DNA of 22,684 bases from DATDAH01 sp036525535 (lineage in GTDB: Bacteria > Actinomycetota > Acidimicrobiia > Acidimicrobiales > DATDAH01), in contig DATDAH010000113.1 of the NCBI GenBank assembly GCA_036525535.1, forward strand, positions 1-22,684. Direction: 5' to 3'. Shown in pieces: positions 1 through 7,842 of this stretch; the stretch's first letter is position 1, and the number at the start of each line of letters is the position of its first letter. The position numbers and the translations under genes were made by a program. The notes beneath the pieces are model-generated. The model saw nothing but the letters and a program-made list of their open reading frames with translations. It searched no databases and was not told where the DNA came from.

Positions 1-600
1 ACGGGCTGTCCCAAGCCCGCCATGCGCTCGGTCGAGTTCGCCCGCACCCACGGGGTGCGCCTGCACGTCCGCTCCGCCTTCACCTGGGAGCCGGGCACCT
101 GGATCACCGAGGAGGACCCCATGGAACAGGCCATCGTCTCCGGCGTCGTGGACGACGACAGCGAGGCCAAGGTCACCGTCACCGGCGTGCCCGACCGCCC
201 CGGCATCGCCGCCCAGCTGTTCCGCACGCTGGCCGACGCCGACATCAACGTCGACATGATCGTGCAGAACGTGTCCGAGGACGGCGTGACCGACATCTCC
301 TTCACGCTGCCGCGCGAGGCGCTGGCCGCGGGCACCACGATCACGGGCGCCATCGCCGAGGAGATCGGCGCCGTCGGCGTGACCACCGACGCCCAGATCG
401 CACGGGTCAGCCTCGTCGGCGCGGGCATGAAGTCGAACCCCGGGGTGGCCGCCACCATGTTCGAGGTGCTGGCCGGCGAGGGGGTCAACATCGAGATGAT
501 CTCGACCTCGGCCATCCGGATCAGCTGCGTGGTCCCCGAGGACGATCTCGAGCGGGCCGTCGTCGCTCTCCACAAGGCCTTCGACCTCGCCGCGAGCTGA
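1..600 (+). CDS. lysC: Aspartokinase, C-terminal part (5' end outside window)
   Basis: Aspartokinase phosphorylates aspartate, the first step towards lysine (and diaminopimelate), threonine and methionine. Only the last 199 residues are here; the reading frame is open from base 1, so the catalytic kinase domain lies upstream. What remains is the end of the kinase domain (RSVEFARTHGVRLHVRS) and two ACT regulatory domains: the first around VTVTGVPDRPGIAAQLF with NVDMIVQN, the second around VSLVGAGMKSNPGVAATMF with NIEMISTS. This is the usual allosteric region where lysine/threonine feedback acts. The next gene, asd, performs the following pathway step, which supports the call. An in-frame ATG at 121 preceded by a good ribosome-binding site could make a separate small beta subunit, as is known for some actinobacterial aspartokinases. 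Confidence 0.95.
   Translation, partial: TGCPKPAMRSVEFARTHGVRLHVRSAFTWEPGTWITEEDPMEQAIVSGVVDDDSEAKVTVTGVPDRPGIAAQLFRTLADADINVDMIVQNVSEDGVTDISFTLPREALAAGTTITGAIAEEIGAVGVTTDAQIARVSLVGAGMKSNPGVAATMFEVLAGEGVNIEMISTSAIRISCVVPEDDLERAVVALHKAFDLAAS
111..123 (+). promoter_or_regulatory. Possible internal ribosome-binding site and start for an aspartokinase beta subunit
   Basis: GGAGG at 111-115 lies five bases before an in-frame ATG at 121-123, near the junction of the kinase and ACT domains. Starting here would give a 159-residue protein made of the two ACT domains only. Internal beta-subunit starts are known in Corynebacterium-type aspartokinases. The motif also arises simply from Glu-Glu-Asp codons, so use of this start is inferred. 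Confidence 0.45.
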
Positions 601-652
601 GGCGGCCGCACCCCAGGGTCGGTAATCCGTCGTGGCCGTCGGGAGGCTCTCG

Positions 653-664
653 TAGCCTGACGGG
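653..664 (+). promoter_or_regulatory. Extended -10 element for a leaderless asd transcript
   Basis: TAGCCT at 653-658 fits the actinobacterial TANNNT -10 box and ends only six bases before the ATG at 665. Transcription would therefore begin at or next to the start codon. No clear -35 and no convincing Shine-Dalgarno sequence are seen. The same arrangement recurs at three other genes in the window. Confidence 0.5.
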
Positions 665-1690
665 ATGGACGTCGCCATCGTCGGAGCCACAGGCCAGGTC
701 GGCGCAGTGATGCGCCAGATCCTGGCCGAACGGGACTTCCCGGTCGATCGCCTGCGCCTGTTCGCCTCCGCCCGCTCCGTCGGCCGGACGTTGGACTGGC
801 GGGGGGAGGCCGTACCGGTCGAGGACGCCGCCACCGCCGACTGGGCGGGCCTCGACATCGCCCTGTTCGCCGCCGGGGCGCCGGCCAGTCGGGCCTTGGC
901 CCCCGTCGTCGCCGATGCCGGCGTCACGGTCATCGACAACTCCTCGGCCTGGCGCATGGACCCCGAGGTCCCCCTCGTGGTCCCGGAGGTCAATGCCCAC
1001 ACGCTGGCCGACCTGCCCAAGGGCATCGTGGCCAATCCCAACTGCACGACCATGGTGGCCATGGCCCCCCTGGCCGTCTTGGACGCCGAGGCCGGGCTCC
1101 GCCGACTCGTCATCAGCACCTACCAGGCCGCCGGCGGGGCCGGCCTGGCCGGGACGGCCGAGTTGGAGGACCAGATCCGCAAGGGGGCCGACCGATCGGC
1201 GGCGCTGGTGCTGGACGGCTCGGCCATCGACTTCCCGCCGGCCGAGAAGTTCCCGACCACGCTGGCCTTCAACGTCATTCCCCAAGCCGGCGATCACGTC
1301 GACGACGGCTCGGGCGACACGGTCGAGGAGGTCAAGCTCCGCGACGAGAGCCGGAAGATCCTCGGCCTCCCGGGCCTGCTGGTGTTCGCCACCTGCGTCC
1401 GCGTGCCGGTCTTCACCGGTCACTCGCTGTCCATCAGCGCGGAGTTCGCCCGTCCGCTGTCGGCCGAGCGGGCCACCGAGGTGCTGGCCGATGCCCCCGG
1501 CGTCGTCCTGTCCGACCTCCCCAACCCGTTGGCCGCCGCCGGCACCGATCCGACGATGGTGGGTCGCATCCGGGTCGACCCGACCGTCGAGAACGGCCTC
1601 GCCCTGTTCCTCACCGGCGACAACCTGCGCAAGGGCGCCGCCCTCAACGCGGTGCAGATCGCTGAAGCCCTGCTCGAGCGCCAGCACTGA
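665..1690 (+). CDS. asd: Aspartate-semialdehyde dehydrogenase
   Basis: Reduces aspartyl phosphate to aspartate semialdehyde with NADPH in the cytoplasm, the second step of the lysine/threonine/methionine and diaminopimelate pathway. The 341 residues match the family length. The N-terminal nucleotide-binding loop is GATGQVG (residues 7-13). The catalytic cysteine is C127 in NPNCTT, followed by STYQAAGG (151-158) and the conserved histidine H253 in the RVPVFTGHS segment. The ATG at 665 places the Rossmann strand (MDVAIVGATG) exactly at the N-terminus, as in homologues. The gene follows lysC by 64 bases; a -10-like box just upstream suggests that it can also be transcribed alone as a leaderless mRNA. 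A small GC-rich hairpin follows the stop. Confidence 0.97.
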   Translation: MDVAIVGATGQVGAVMRQILAERDFPVDRLRLFASARSVGRTLDWRGEAVPVEDAATADWAGLDIALFAAGAPASRALAPVVADAGVTVIDNSSAWRMDPEVPLVVPEVNAHTLADLPKGIVANPNCTTMVAMAPLAVLDAEAGLRRLVISTYQAAGGAGLAGTAELEDQIRKGADRSAALVLDGSAIDFPPAEKFPTTLAFNVIPQAGDHVDDGSGDTVEEVKLRDESRKILGLPGLLVFATCVRVPVFTGHSLSISAEFARPLSAERATEVLADAPGVVLSDLPNPLAAAGTDPTMVGRIRVDPTVENGLALFLTGDNLRKGAALNAVQIAEALLERQH

Positions 1691-1707
1691 CCGGCCTCAC
1701 CGGCCGG
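1691..1707 (+). terminator. Weak GC-rich hairpin after asd
   Basis: CCGGCC (1691-1696) and GGCCGG (1702-1707) form a six-base-pair stem with a five-base loop directly after the asd stop codon. There is no U-tract, and such small stems occur by chance in GC-rich DNA, so terminator activity is only suggested. Confidence 0.35.
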
Positions 1708-1772
1708 GGCGTCGGAAAGGACGAGCCGGCGATCATCCTGACACCGGGCCGACCCGCGACGCCTCGCCGCGC

Positions 1773-1812
1773 TTGCCTCGACCAGGATATCGAGTAGCAT
1801 ACTCAGTATGCT
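1773..1812 (+). promoter_or_regulatory. Promoter and palindromic operator of the PadR-ABC operon
   Basis: TTGCCT (1773-1778) and TAGCAT (1795-1800), 16 bases apart, make a plausible sigma-70-type promoter. A perfect inverted repeat, AGCATAC-TCA-GTATGCT (1796-1812), overlaps the -10 box and the likely transcription start. PadR-family repressors typically bind palindromes in their own promoters, so this is the best candidate for an autoregulatory operator. A strong ribosome-binding site (GGAGG, 1821-1825) lies five bases before the PadR ATG. Confidence 0.65.
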
Positions 1813-1830
1813 CAACCGAGGGAGGCGACG

Positions 1831-2424
1831 ATGAGCGTCCGCCACGCTCTGCTGGCCCTGCTCAGCGAAGGACCGAAGTACGGGCTCCAACTCCGGGAGG
1901 AGTTCGAAGCCCGGACGGGTGAGGTCTGGCCGCTGAACGTCGGCCAGGTGTACACGACCCTCCAGCGCCTCGAGCGGGACGGGCTGGTGGAGGCCGACGG
2001 GACCGAGGCCGGTCCGCAGAAGCGCTTCCGCATGACCGGACCGGGGGCCGACGAGCTCGACCTGTGGCTCCGCACGCCGCCCGACCCGACCGCGCCGCCC
2101 CGCGATGAGCTGGTCATCAAGGTGTTGGTGGCCCTGGAGGTGCCGAGCGTCGACGTGCTCGCCTTGATCCAGGCCCACCGGCGTCACCTGGTGGAGGCGA
2201 TGCAGCGCTACACCCGGCTGAAGGAGGACGCCACCGAAGAGGAGGTCGCCTTCGTCCTGGTGGTCGACGCCGAGATCTACCGGCTGGACGCAGTCATCCG
2301 CTGGCTCGACTCGGCCTCGACCCGGGTCGCCCGCGCTCGCCCCGCCGTCGCGGACTCGGGCGCTTCGGCGGCCCCCGACCCGCGGCAACCGGCGCCGGTC
2401 GAGCGGGTCGAGGTCGAGCGATGA
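1831..2424 (+). CDS. PadR-family transcriptional regulator
   Basis: A 197-residue protein with an N-terminal PadR winged helix-turn-helix (about residues 1-80: HALLALLSEGPKYGLQL, then VGQVYTTLQRLERDGLVE, the recognition helix and wing). An alpha-helical dimerisation region follows (about 90-170), and then a low-complexity Ala/Pro/Arg tail. The start is set by GGAGG five bases upstream. The stop overlaps the next start (ATGA, 2421-2424), so it is co-transcribed and probably translationally coupled with the ABC transporter genes. PadR proteins are usually local repressors released by toxic compounds; here it most likely controls its own operon through the palindrome at 1796-1812. The inducer cannot be read from the sequence. 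Confidence 0.93.
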   Translation: MSVRHALLALLSEGPKYGLQLREEFEARTGEVWPLNVGQVYTTLQRLERDGLVEADGTEAGPQKRFRMTGPGADELDLWLRTPPDPTAPPRDELVIKVLVALEVPSVDVLALIQAHRRHLVEAMQRYTRLKEDATEEEVAFVLVVDAEIYRLDAVIRWLDSASTRVARARPAVADSGASAAPDPRQPAPVERVEVER

Positions 2425-3146
2425 CCGCCGCGCTCGAGCTGCGGGAGGTGTCCAAGGCCTATGGGACCGGTCGCCAGGTCGTGCACGCGCTCGTCGACGT
2501 GGAGCTCCGGGTCGACGTCGGCGAGCTCGTCGCCGTGATGGGTCCCAGCGGCAGTGGGAAGAGCACGCTGCTCACCATTGCCGGCAGCCTGGAAGAGCCC
2601 ACGACCGGGCAGGTGCTCATCGCCGGCTCGGCCCTGTCATCCCTCTCCCGCAACGACCGGGCTCGGCTCCGCCGTCGATCGGTCGGCTACGTCTTCCAGG
2701 ACTTCAACCTCCTGGCCGGGCTCACCGCGGTCGAGAACGCGTCCCTGCCTCTCGAGCTGGACGGCGACCGGCAGAAGGCGGCCCGTTCGGCCGGGCTCGC
2801 CGCCCTGGACGAGCTCGGCCTGGCCGACAAGGCCGATCGCTTCCCCGATGAGCTCTCGGGCGGCGAGCGCCAGCGGGTGGCGATCGCGCGGGCCATCGTC
2901 GGCGAACGCCACCTCCTTCTCGCCGACGAGCCCACCGGCGCCCTCGACACGGTCAACGGCGAGGCGGTGATGCGCCTGCTCCGCGCCGCTTGCAAGAAGG
3001 GTGTCGCCGGTGTGATCGTCACCCACGACGCGCAACTGGCGTCGTGGGCCGACCGGGTGGTGTTCCTCCGGGACGGCCGAGTGGTCGACCAGACGGCGCC
3101 ACCCGCCGGGCCCGAGTCCCTCGTGACGCCCGGCCGGACCGCATGA
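2421..3146 (+). CDS. ABC transporter ATP-binding protein (MacB/LolD type)
   Basis: A 241-residue cytoplasmic ATPase subunit with all ABC motifs: Walker A GPSGSGKST (41-49), Q-loop Q93 in VFQDFN, signature LSGGE (145-149), Walker B LLLADE (165-170), D-loop ALD and H-loop H202. Sequence style (PSGSGKSTLL, EPTGALD) matches the MacB/LolD/FtsE branch, which pairs with FtsX-type permeases. It overlaps the PadR stop and the permease start by ATGA, giving a three-gene operon. Members of this branch act as mechanotransmission exporters for lipoproteins, antimicrobial peptides or drugs, not as importers. PadR control favours a stress or resistance role, but the substrate is unknown. Confidence 0.95.
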   Translation: MTAALELREVSKAYGTGRQVVHALVDVELRVDVGELVAVMGPSGSGKSTLLTIAGSLEEPTTGQVLIAGSALSSLSRNDRARLRRRSVGYVFQDFNLLAGLTAVENASLPLELDGDRQKAARSAGLAALDELGLADKADRFPDELSGGERQRVAIARAIVGERHLLLADEPTGALDTVNGEAVMRLLRAACKKGVAGVIVTHDAQLASWADRVVFLRDGRVVDQTAPPAGPESLVTPGRTA

Positions 3147-5578
3147 GCCGACGATCCCCGGGAGGAGGCTTGGCTGCCCGCCGGGCGGTCAGCCGCTGGT
3201 CCTGGCGCATGTTCCGCCGGGAGTGGCGGCAGCAGGTCCTCGTCCTCCTCCTCCTGGCGACCACGGTGGCCGCGGCGGTGCTCGGCACCGCAGTGGCCTA
3301 CAACCTGGCCGCCCGCCCCGCCGCGGAGTTCGGCGAGGCCCAGGTGGCGATCGACCTGTCGGCCGAGGATCCCGTCGCCCTCCGGTGGACCCTCACCCTC
3401 CTGCAGGATCGCCTCGGTCCGACGGATCTGATCGGACGGCGCGAGGTCGAGATCCCCGGCTCGGTCGAGCGCCTCGAGCTGCGGGCGCAAGATCCGGAGG
3501 GCCCCTACGGGGCCGGCATGCTCGCCCGGCGTTCGGGCCGCTTCCCCACCTCGCCCGACGAGGTCGCGCTCACCGCGGGCACGGCGCGGAGCTTGGCGGT
3601 GCGGGTCGGTGACCGGGTCCGACTCGGCGGGACGGACCTCGCCGTCGTCGGCGTCGTGGAGAACCCTGACGCGCTCGACGAGGAGTTCGCCCTCCTCGAG
3701 CCTGCGGCGGTCCTCCGATCGGACGCGGTCACCGTCCTCGTAGGGGCGGACACGGCGCAGATCGGCCCGCTTCTGGACTCGGTCCGTGACGTCAGCATCC
3801 GCGGGCGGGACGGTGCTCAGAACCAAGCTGCGGCCGTCGGTGCGCTCGCGGCCGCCACCGTGGTCCTCCTGCTGGTGGGGTTGGTGGCCGCCGCCGGGTT
3901 CGTGGTGGTCGCGCAACGGCGTTCGCGCCAGCTCGGGATGCTGGCCGCCACCGGTGCGGCGGACCGACACCTGCGCCTGGCGGTGCTCGCCCATGGCGCG
4001 GCGGTCGGTCTCGTGGCCGGCGTGGTGGGTGGCGTGGTCGGCCTCTCGGGCTGGACGGCGGCGGCCCCACGGTTCGAGACCGTCGCCAACCACCGCATCC
4101 AGCGGTTCGACCTGCCGTGGCCGATGATCGCGGCCAGCCTCGCCCTGGCCCTGCTGACGGCGACGGCGGCGGCGTGGTGGCCGGCCCGGGCCGTCAGTCG
4201 GGCCCCGGTCACCGAGGCCCTCTCGGGTCGCCCTCCCACCCCGCGGCCGGCCCGTCGGTCGGCGATCGTGGCGACCGGCTGCATCGCGGTAGGCACCGCC
4301 GGTCTCGTGTTCGGGCTCGACACGGTCCACGACGAGGCGAACCCGCTCCTCGTGCTCCCGTCGATCCCCCTCCTCGTCATCGGGCTGCTCCTGATCAGCC
4401 CCTTGGCCATCGGCGCGCTGGCCGCCAGCGGGTCCCGGTTGCCCGTCGCTCCCCGACTCGCGCTGCGGGACCTCAGCCGCTACCGCGCCCGATCGGGCAC
4501 CGCGCTGGCCGCGATCAGCCTCAGCCTCGGCCTCGCCATGGCCATCGTCCTCGCGGCCACGGCCGCCCAGGCGGGCACGACCGAGGGCAACCTCTCGGAC
4601 CGGCAGATCCTCTTCCGCCTCGGCGGCGGGGAGCCGTTCGTCCCGGTGCGATCGCCGGAGGCGGTCGCCGCCCTGGAGGATGCCGTCGCCCGGTTCGCGG
4701 CCACGCTCGACGAGGGTGGTGTGCTCGCCCTCGAAGCCGTCGCCGACCCGGCCGTCGAGACGTTCGAGGGACGCGACCAGCACCCGGTCGCCACCCTGGC
4801 CTGGCCGGTGAACGAGCACACCAACCGCGACATCGACCCCCTGTACGTGGCCACCCCGGAGCTGGCCCGACGGCTGGGCATCGACCTGACAGCCGTCCCC
4901 CGGGACACCGATGTCCTCACCGGATCGGACCGGAGCGAGGTGCTCATCGTCAACGTGGCTGATCCCGCCCTCCGAGACGATCCGGCGCAGGCGCTCCGGA
5001 TGCCGGCGCCGGCCTACTCATCGTTGCCCGCGGCGTTGATGACGCCCGCGGCGATGGAGCGTGACGGCCTCGTGGCGGTCCCTTCCGGCTGGCTCGTGGA
5101 TGCGGCCGATCCCCTGACCGACGCCCAGCGCGACGCGGCTCGACGGGTCGCCGCCGACGCCGGGCTCACCGCCGAGATCCGAGACGAGCAGGGCGGCCTG
5201 GGTACGCTGCGGCAGTCGGCCACGGCGGCCGGCGCGTTGTTCGCCCTGGGCGTCCTGGCCATGACCGTCGGCCTCATCCGGAGCGAGAGTGGACGGGACC
5301 TGCGCACGCTGACCGCGGCGGGGGCCACGAGCACCACCCGGCGGACCCTGACCGCGGCCACTGCCGGCGGCTTGGCCCTGCTCGGCGCTCTCCTGGGCAC
5401 GGCCAGCGCCTACCTCGCTCTCGGTGCGGGCTATTCCCACGAACTCGGCGAGCTGACGCCGATGCCGGTGCCCGAGGTCATCGCCGTCCTGATCGGCCTG
5501 CCGCTGCTCGCCACAGCCAGCGGTTGGTTGCTGGCGGGGCGGGAGCCGGATGCCCTCGGGCGGGCCGCCATCGACTGA
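3143..5578 (+). CDS. FtsX-like ABC permease, tandem domain
   Basis: The membrane partner of the preceding ATPase, 811 residues from the ATG at 3143, which overlaps the ATPase stop (ATGA). An earlier in-frame start inside the ATPase gene was rejected because it would double-code. TM1 is at about 31-53, followed by an extracytoplasmic MacB-like domain (about 55-225). Three helices come next (about 231-256, 279-302, 325-345), the first followed by the typical QRRSRQLGMLAATGA loop. Two central helices, a second FtsX-like half with another large extracytoplasmic region and three final helices complete the chain. About ten helices in total fit the fused double-FtsX exporters common in actinobacteria. 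No substrate signature is visible. Confidence 0.9.
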   Translation: MSRRSPGGGLAARRAVSRWSWRMFRREWRQQVLVLLLLATTVAAAVLGTAVAYNLAARPAAEFGEAQVAIDLSAEDPVALRWTLTLLQDRLGPTDLIGRREVEIPGSVERLELRAQDPEGPYGAGMLARRSGRFPTSPDEVALTAGTARSLAVRVGDRVRLGGTDLAVVGVVENPDALDEEFALLEPAAVLRSDAVTVLVGADTAQIGPLLDSVRDVSIRGRDGAQNQAAAVGALAAATVVLLLVGLVAAAGFVVVAQRRSRQLGMLAATGAADRHLRLAVLAHGAAVGLVAGVVGGVVGLSGWTAAAPRFETVANHRIQRFDLPWPMIAASLALALLTATAAAWWPARAVSRAPVTEALSGRPPTPRPARRSAIVATGCIAVGTAGLVFGLDTVHDEANPLLVLPSIPLLVIGLLLISPLAIGALAASGSRLPVAPRLALRDLSRYRARSGTALAAISLSLGLAMAIVLAATAAQAGTTEGNLSDRQILFRLGGGEPFVPVRSPEAVAALEDAVARFAATLDEGGVLALEAVADPAVETFEGRDQHPVATLAWPVNEHTNRDIDPLYVATPELARRLGIDLTAVPRDTDVLTGSDRSEVLIVNVADPALRDDPAQALRMPAPAYSSLPAALMTPAAMERDGLVAVPSGWLVDAADPLTDAQRDAARRVAADAGLTAEIRDEQGGLGTLRQSATAAGALFALGVLAMTVGLIRSESGRDLRTLTAAGATSTTRRTLTAATAGGLALLGALLGTASAYLALGAGYSHELGELTPMPVPEVIAVLIGLPLLATASGWLLAGREPDALGRAAID

Positions 5579-5618
5579 CCCGGGACGGCCACCAGGGGCG
5601 GTTTTCAGGGGAACCCGG

Positions 5619-5648
5619 GTGACGGCCGGGGACCGCTCCCGGTACGCT
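5619..5648 (+). promoter_or_regulatory. Promoter of tRNA-Pro
   Basis: GTGACG (5619-5624) and TACGCT (5643-5648) are separated by 18 bases, and the mature tRNA begins 11 bases after the -10 box. This fits a short 5' leader removed by RNase P. It is the only plausible promoter in the 81-base gap after the permease gene; no clear terminator for the ABC operon was found there. Confidence 0.5.
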
Positions 5649-5659
5649 CGTCGGTCCAC

Positions 5660-5736
5660 CGGGAAGTGGCGCAGCTTGGCAGCGCGCGTCGTTCGGGACG
5701 ACGAGGTCGCGGGTTCAAATCCCGCCTTCCCGACCA
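5660..5736 (+). tRNA. tRNA-Pro, anticodon CGG
   Basis: A complete 77-base cloverleaf. The acceptor stem CGGGAAG (5660-5666) pairs with CTTCCCG (5726-5732). The D stem is GCGC/GCGC around AGCTTGGCA. The anticodon stem CGTCG/CGACG encloses loop TTCGGGA with anticodon CGG at 5694-5696. The T arm is GCGGG-TTCAAAT-CCCGC. The discriminator A and an encoded CCA (5734-5736) finish it. It reads CCG proline codons, which are frequent in this GC-rich genome. The 3' end lies only six bases from the stop codon of the convergent aldehyde dehydrogenase gene. Confidence 0.98.
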
Positions 5737-5742
5737 CTGAGG

Positions 5743-7230
5743 TCAGCCCCCGATGAGCACGTTCTTGGGGCGCAGGAACTCATCCAAGCCCTCTTGGCCG
5801 CCCTCGCGGCCGAAGCCGCTCTGCTTGACGCCGCCGAAGGGAAGCGTCGGCGAGTTGGAAGGGAAGGCGTTCACGGTGACCGAACCGACCTCGAGGTTGC
5901 GGGCTACGCGGTGGACCCGCGACAGGTCCTGGGTGTGGACGTAGGCGGCCAGGCCGTAGGGCAGGGCGTTGGCCCGGGCCACGACCTCGTCCTCGTCGGA
6001 GAAGGTCAGCACCGACAGCACGGGCCCGAAGACCTCGAGCCGGGCGACATCGTGGTCGTCATCGACATCGGTCAGGACGGTGGGGGCGAGGAACCAGCCG
6101 CCGACGAGCTCCGGGTCGAGATCGTCGGCACCGAGGGCCCGTCCGCCGGTGCGCACGGTGGCTCCGGCGGCGATCGCCTGCTGGATCACGCCGAGAACCC
6201 GGTCCCGGGCCGCCTCGGTGGCCAGCGGGCCCATGAGCGTGGCCGGGTCCAGGGGATCACCCACGACGGCGGACTCGACCACGGCGACCAGCCGGTCGAC
6301 GAGCTCCTCGGCGACCGACTCGTGCACGAAGAGCCGGGTCGGCAGGGCGCAGCCCTGGCCACTGAGGAGGACGGCGCCGAGTAGGCCGCCGATGGTCGAT
6401 GCCGCGTCGAGGTCGGCGTCGGCGAACACGATGTTGGCCGACTTCCCCCCCAGCTCCAGGGCCACTGGCGTCAGCGCCTCGGCGGCCCCCACCATGACCT
6501 CGCGAGCCGCGGCGGCGCCACCGGTGAAGCTGATCTTGTCCACGCCGGCGTGGCGGACCAGGGCGGCGCCGGCCTCCGCCGCGCCAACGACGACATTGAC
6601 CACGCCGGGCGGTAGCCCCGCCTCCAGCGCCAGCTCGGCGAAGCGCACCGCGCCGAAGGGCGCGATCTCCGGGGGCTTGGCCACCACGGTGTTGCCGGCG
6701 GCCAGCGCCGGGGCGGCCTTCTGGCCCATGCCCATCATGGGCCCGTTCCACGGCACCATCGCCGCGATCACGCCATAGGGCTCGCGGAGCACGTAGTCGA
6801 GCCCGCGACCGGGCCCCGGCAGGACCCGTCCCTCCAGCTTGTCGACCCAGCCGGCGTAGTAGCGGGTCCACTGGGCCGCCGCCCGGCCCGGGTCGAGGGC
6901 GGACACCGGTGTGCCGTTGTCCACGGCGGTGAGGGCGGCGGCATCCTCCCGGTCGGCGTCCAGAAGGCCGGCCAGGCGATCGAGCAGGTCGGCCCGCCGG
7001 TGGGGAGCGAGGGCTCGCCACGCCGGAAGGGCCTCGCGGGCGGCGGTGACGGCGGCGTCGACTTCAGCCGGCCCGGCCAGTGCGACGTCGGCGACGGGCG
7101 TCCCCGTGGCCGGGTCACGGTGGGTGTGGGTGCCGCCGGACGCCGTCGTGGGTCGGTTGGCGCCGATGATCAGGCCCCGCTCGGCGACTCCCCGGGCGAG
7201 GGCGGTGGCGTGGGCGCGGCGGTCGGCCAC
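5743..7230 (-). CDS. NAD(P)-dependent aldehyde dehydrogenase family protein
   Basis: Oxidises an aldehyde to a carboxylate with NAD(P). With GTG at 7230 the protein has 495 residues, the family norm. Key sites are present: N162 in PWNGPMMG, cofactor-binding K185 in VVAKPPE, SFTGG (235-239), catalytic-base E259 in ALELGGK, nucleophile C294 in SGQGC, and EVFGPVL and PFGGVKQSG near the C-terminus. A longer upstream frame was rejected because it overlaps the preceding gene with a Pro/Arg-rich, non-homologous segment. The GTG lies 13 bases after the receiver gene stop with no clear Shine-Dalgarno, so translation may be coupled to it. Subfamily and substrate cannot be set from sequence. Confidence 0.93.
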   Translation of the reverse strand: MADRRAHATALARGVAERGLIIGANRPTTASGGTHTHRDPATGTPVADVALAGPAEVDAAVTAAREALPAWRALAPHRRADLLDRLAGLLDADREDAAALTAVDNGTPVSALDPGRAAAQWTRYYAGWVDKLEGRVLPGPGRGLDYVLREPYGVIAAMVPWNGPMMGMGQKAAPALAAGNTVVAKPPEIAPFGAVRFAELALEAGLPPGVVNVVVGAAEAGAALVRHAGVDKISFTGGAAAAREVMVGAAEALTPVALELGGKSANIVFADADLDAASTIGGLLGAVLLSGQGCALPTRLFVHESVAEELVDRLVAVVESAVVGDPLDPATLMGPLATEAARDRVLGVIQQAIAAGATVRTGGRALGADDLDPELVGGWFLAPTVLTDVDDDHDVARLEVFGPVLSVLTFSDEDEVVARANALPYGLAAYVHTQDLSRVHRVARNLEVGSVTVNAFPSNSPTLPFGGVKQSGFGREGGQEGLDEFLRPKNVLIGG

Positions 7231-7243
7231 TGTGGAGCGGAGG

Positions 7244-7813
7244 TCAGGCCTCCGCGGCCTCGGCGTTCTCGGCCTCAGTGGCCACGGTGTCGTCGGCGTC
7301 GGTGGTGGCCTCGGTCGCCTGGGCGGCCACGGCCGGGGGCACCTGTTCGGGCTCACCCGGGTTCTCCGCCGTGTCCTGGTCGGGGATGACCGCGTTCTGC
7401 GGCTCGGCGTCGCCGGTGGCCATCAGCCTGCCTTCGTGGTACTCGCCCCCGGCCATCAGGATCTCGGCCGCCCGGCGGACGCGGAAGGCGTCGAGGGGCT
7501 TGACCAGCCAGCCGTCGGCATCGGACCGGCGGGCCAGGAAGACATCGGCAGTGCGGTCCAGCAGCATCAGGACGGGTCGACGCTCGAGCCGACCGGCGCC
7601 CTCTTCGGAGCGCAGGGACAGGCAGGTGGCCATGCCGCCCATGTTCCCGATCTGCAAGTCGAGGATCACGAGGTCGGGCTGGAGCTCCTTCACCGCGGGG
7701 ATGACCTCGCGGCCGGTGCGCACCCGGTGGACGCTCACGGTGTCGTCGCCCAGGGCGGCGTCCACGTCGTCGTGGAGTCGATCAAAGTCGGTGGCCTGGA
7801 GGACGACGGGCAC
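7244..7813 (-). CDS. Atypical receiver (REC) domain protein with acidic Ala/Glu-rich tail
   Basis: A 189-residue protein. Residues 1-120 have the order of a response-regulator receiver: phosphoacceptor-like D52 in DLVILDLQIG and lysine K105 in DGWLVKPLD. The acidic pair normally following strand 1 is absent (VVLQATDFD instead of VVDDD), and the switch Thr/Ser after strand 4 is replaced (LMLLD). The remaining ~65 residues are a low-complexity Ala/Glu/Thr/Asp tail with no output domain. The GTG at 7813 is preferred because a TACGCT -10 box ends eight bases before it (leaderless). It is divergent from the STAS gene and upstream of the aldehyde dehydrogenase. A role in a partner-switching or phosphorylation-independent signalling circuit is inferred. 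Confidence 0.8.
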   Translation of the reverse strand: MPVVLQATDFDRLHDDVDAALGDDTVSVHRVRTGREVIPAVKELQPDLVILDLQIGNMGGMATCLSLRSEEGAGRLERRPVLMLLDRTADVFLARRSDADGWLVKPLDAFRVRRAAEILMAGGEYHEGRLMATGDAEPQNAVIPDQDTAENPGEPEQVPPAVAAQATEATTDADDTVATEAENAEAAEA

Positions 7814-7821
7814 GGCCGCGG

Positions 7822-7827
7822 AGCGTA
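7822..7827 (-). promoter_or_regulatory. -10 box for a leaderless REC-gene transcript
   Basis: On the minus strand TACGCT occupies 7827-7822 and ends eight bases before the GTG at 7813. This places the transcription start at the start codon. No Shine-Dalgarno sequence is present, consistent with a leaderless mRNA. Confidence 0.5.
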
Positions 7828-7842
7828 CCGGTGCGGGGGAGC

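Noticed and set aside
2687..4819. A 710-codon open frame on the minus strand opposite the ABC genes
   Set aside because: It is antisense to two genes with clear motifs, is rich in Arg/Gly/Asp with no recognisable domain, and is the kind of long shadow frame expected at this GC content.
5579..5659. Terminator for the ABC operon
   Set aside because: CCCGGG palindromes are present, but no extended stem could be drawn; only the tRNA promoter is supported.
5660..5740. Integration site of a mobile element at tRNA-Pro
   Set aside because: No integrase and no repeated tRNA 3' end was noticed in the window; the flanking genes look like ordinary chromosomal genes.
7231..7356. N-terminal extension of the aldehyde dehydrogenase
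   Set aside because: The added residues are Pro/Arg-rich, do not resemble the family, and double-code with the end of the receiver gene.
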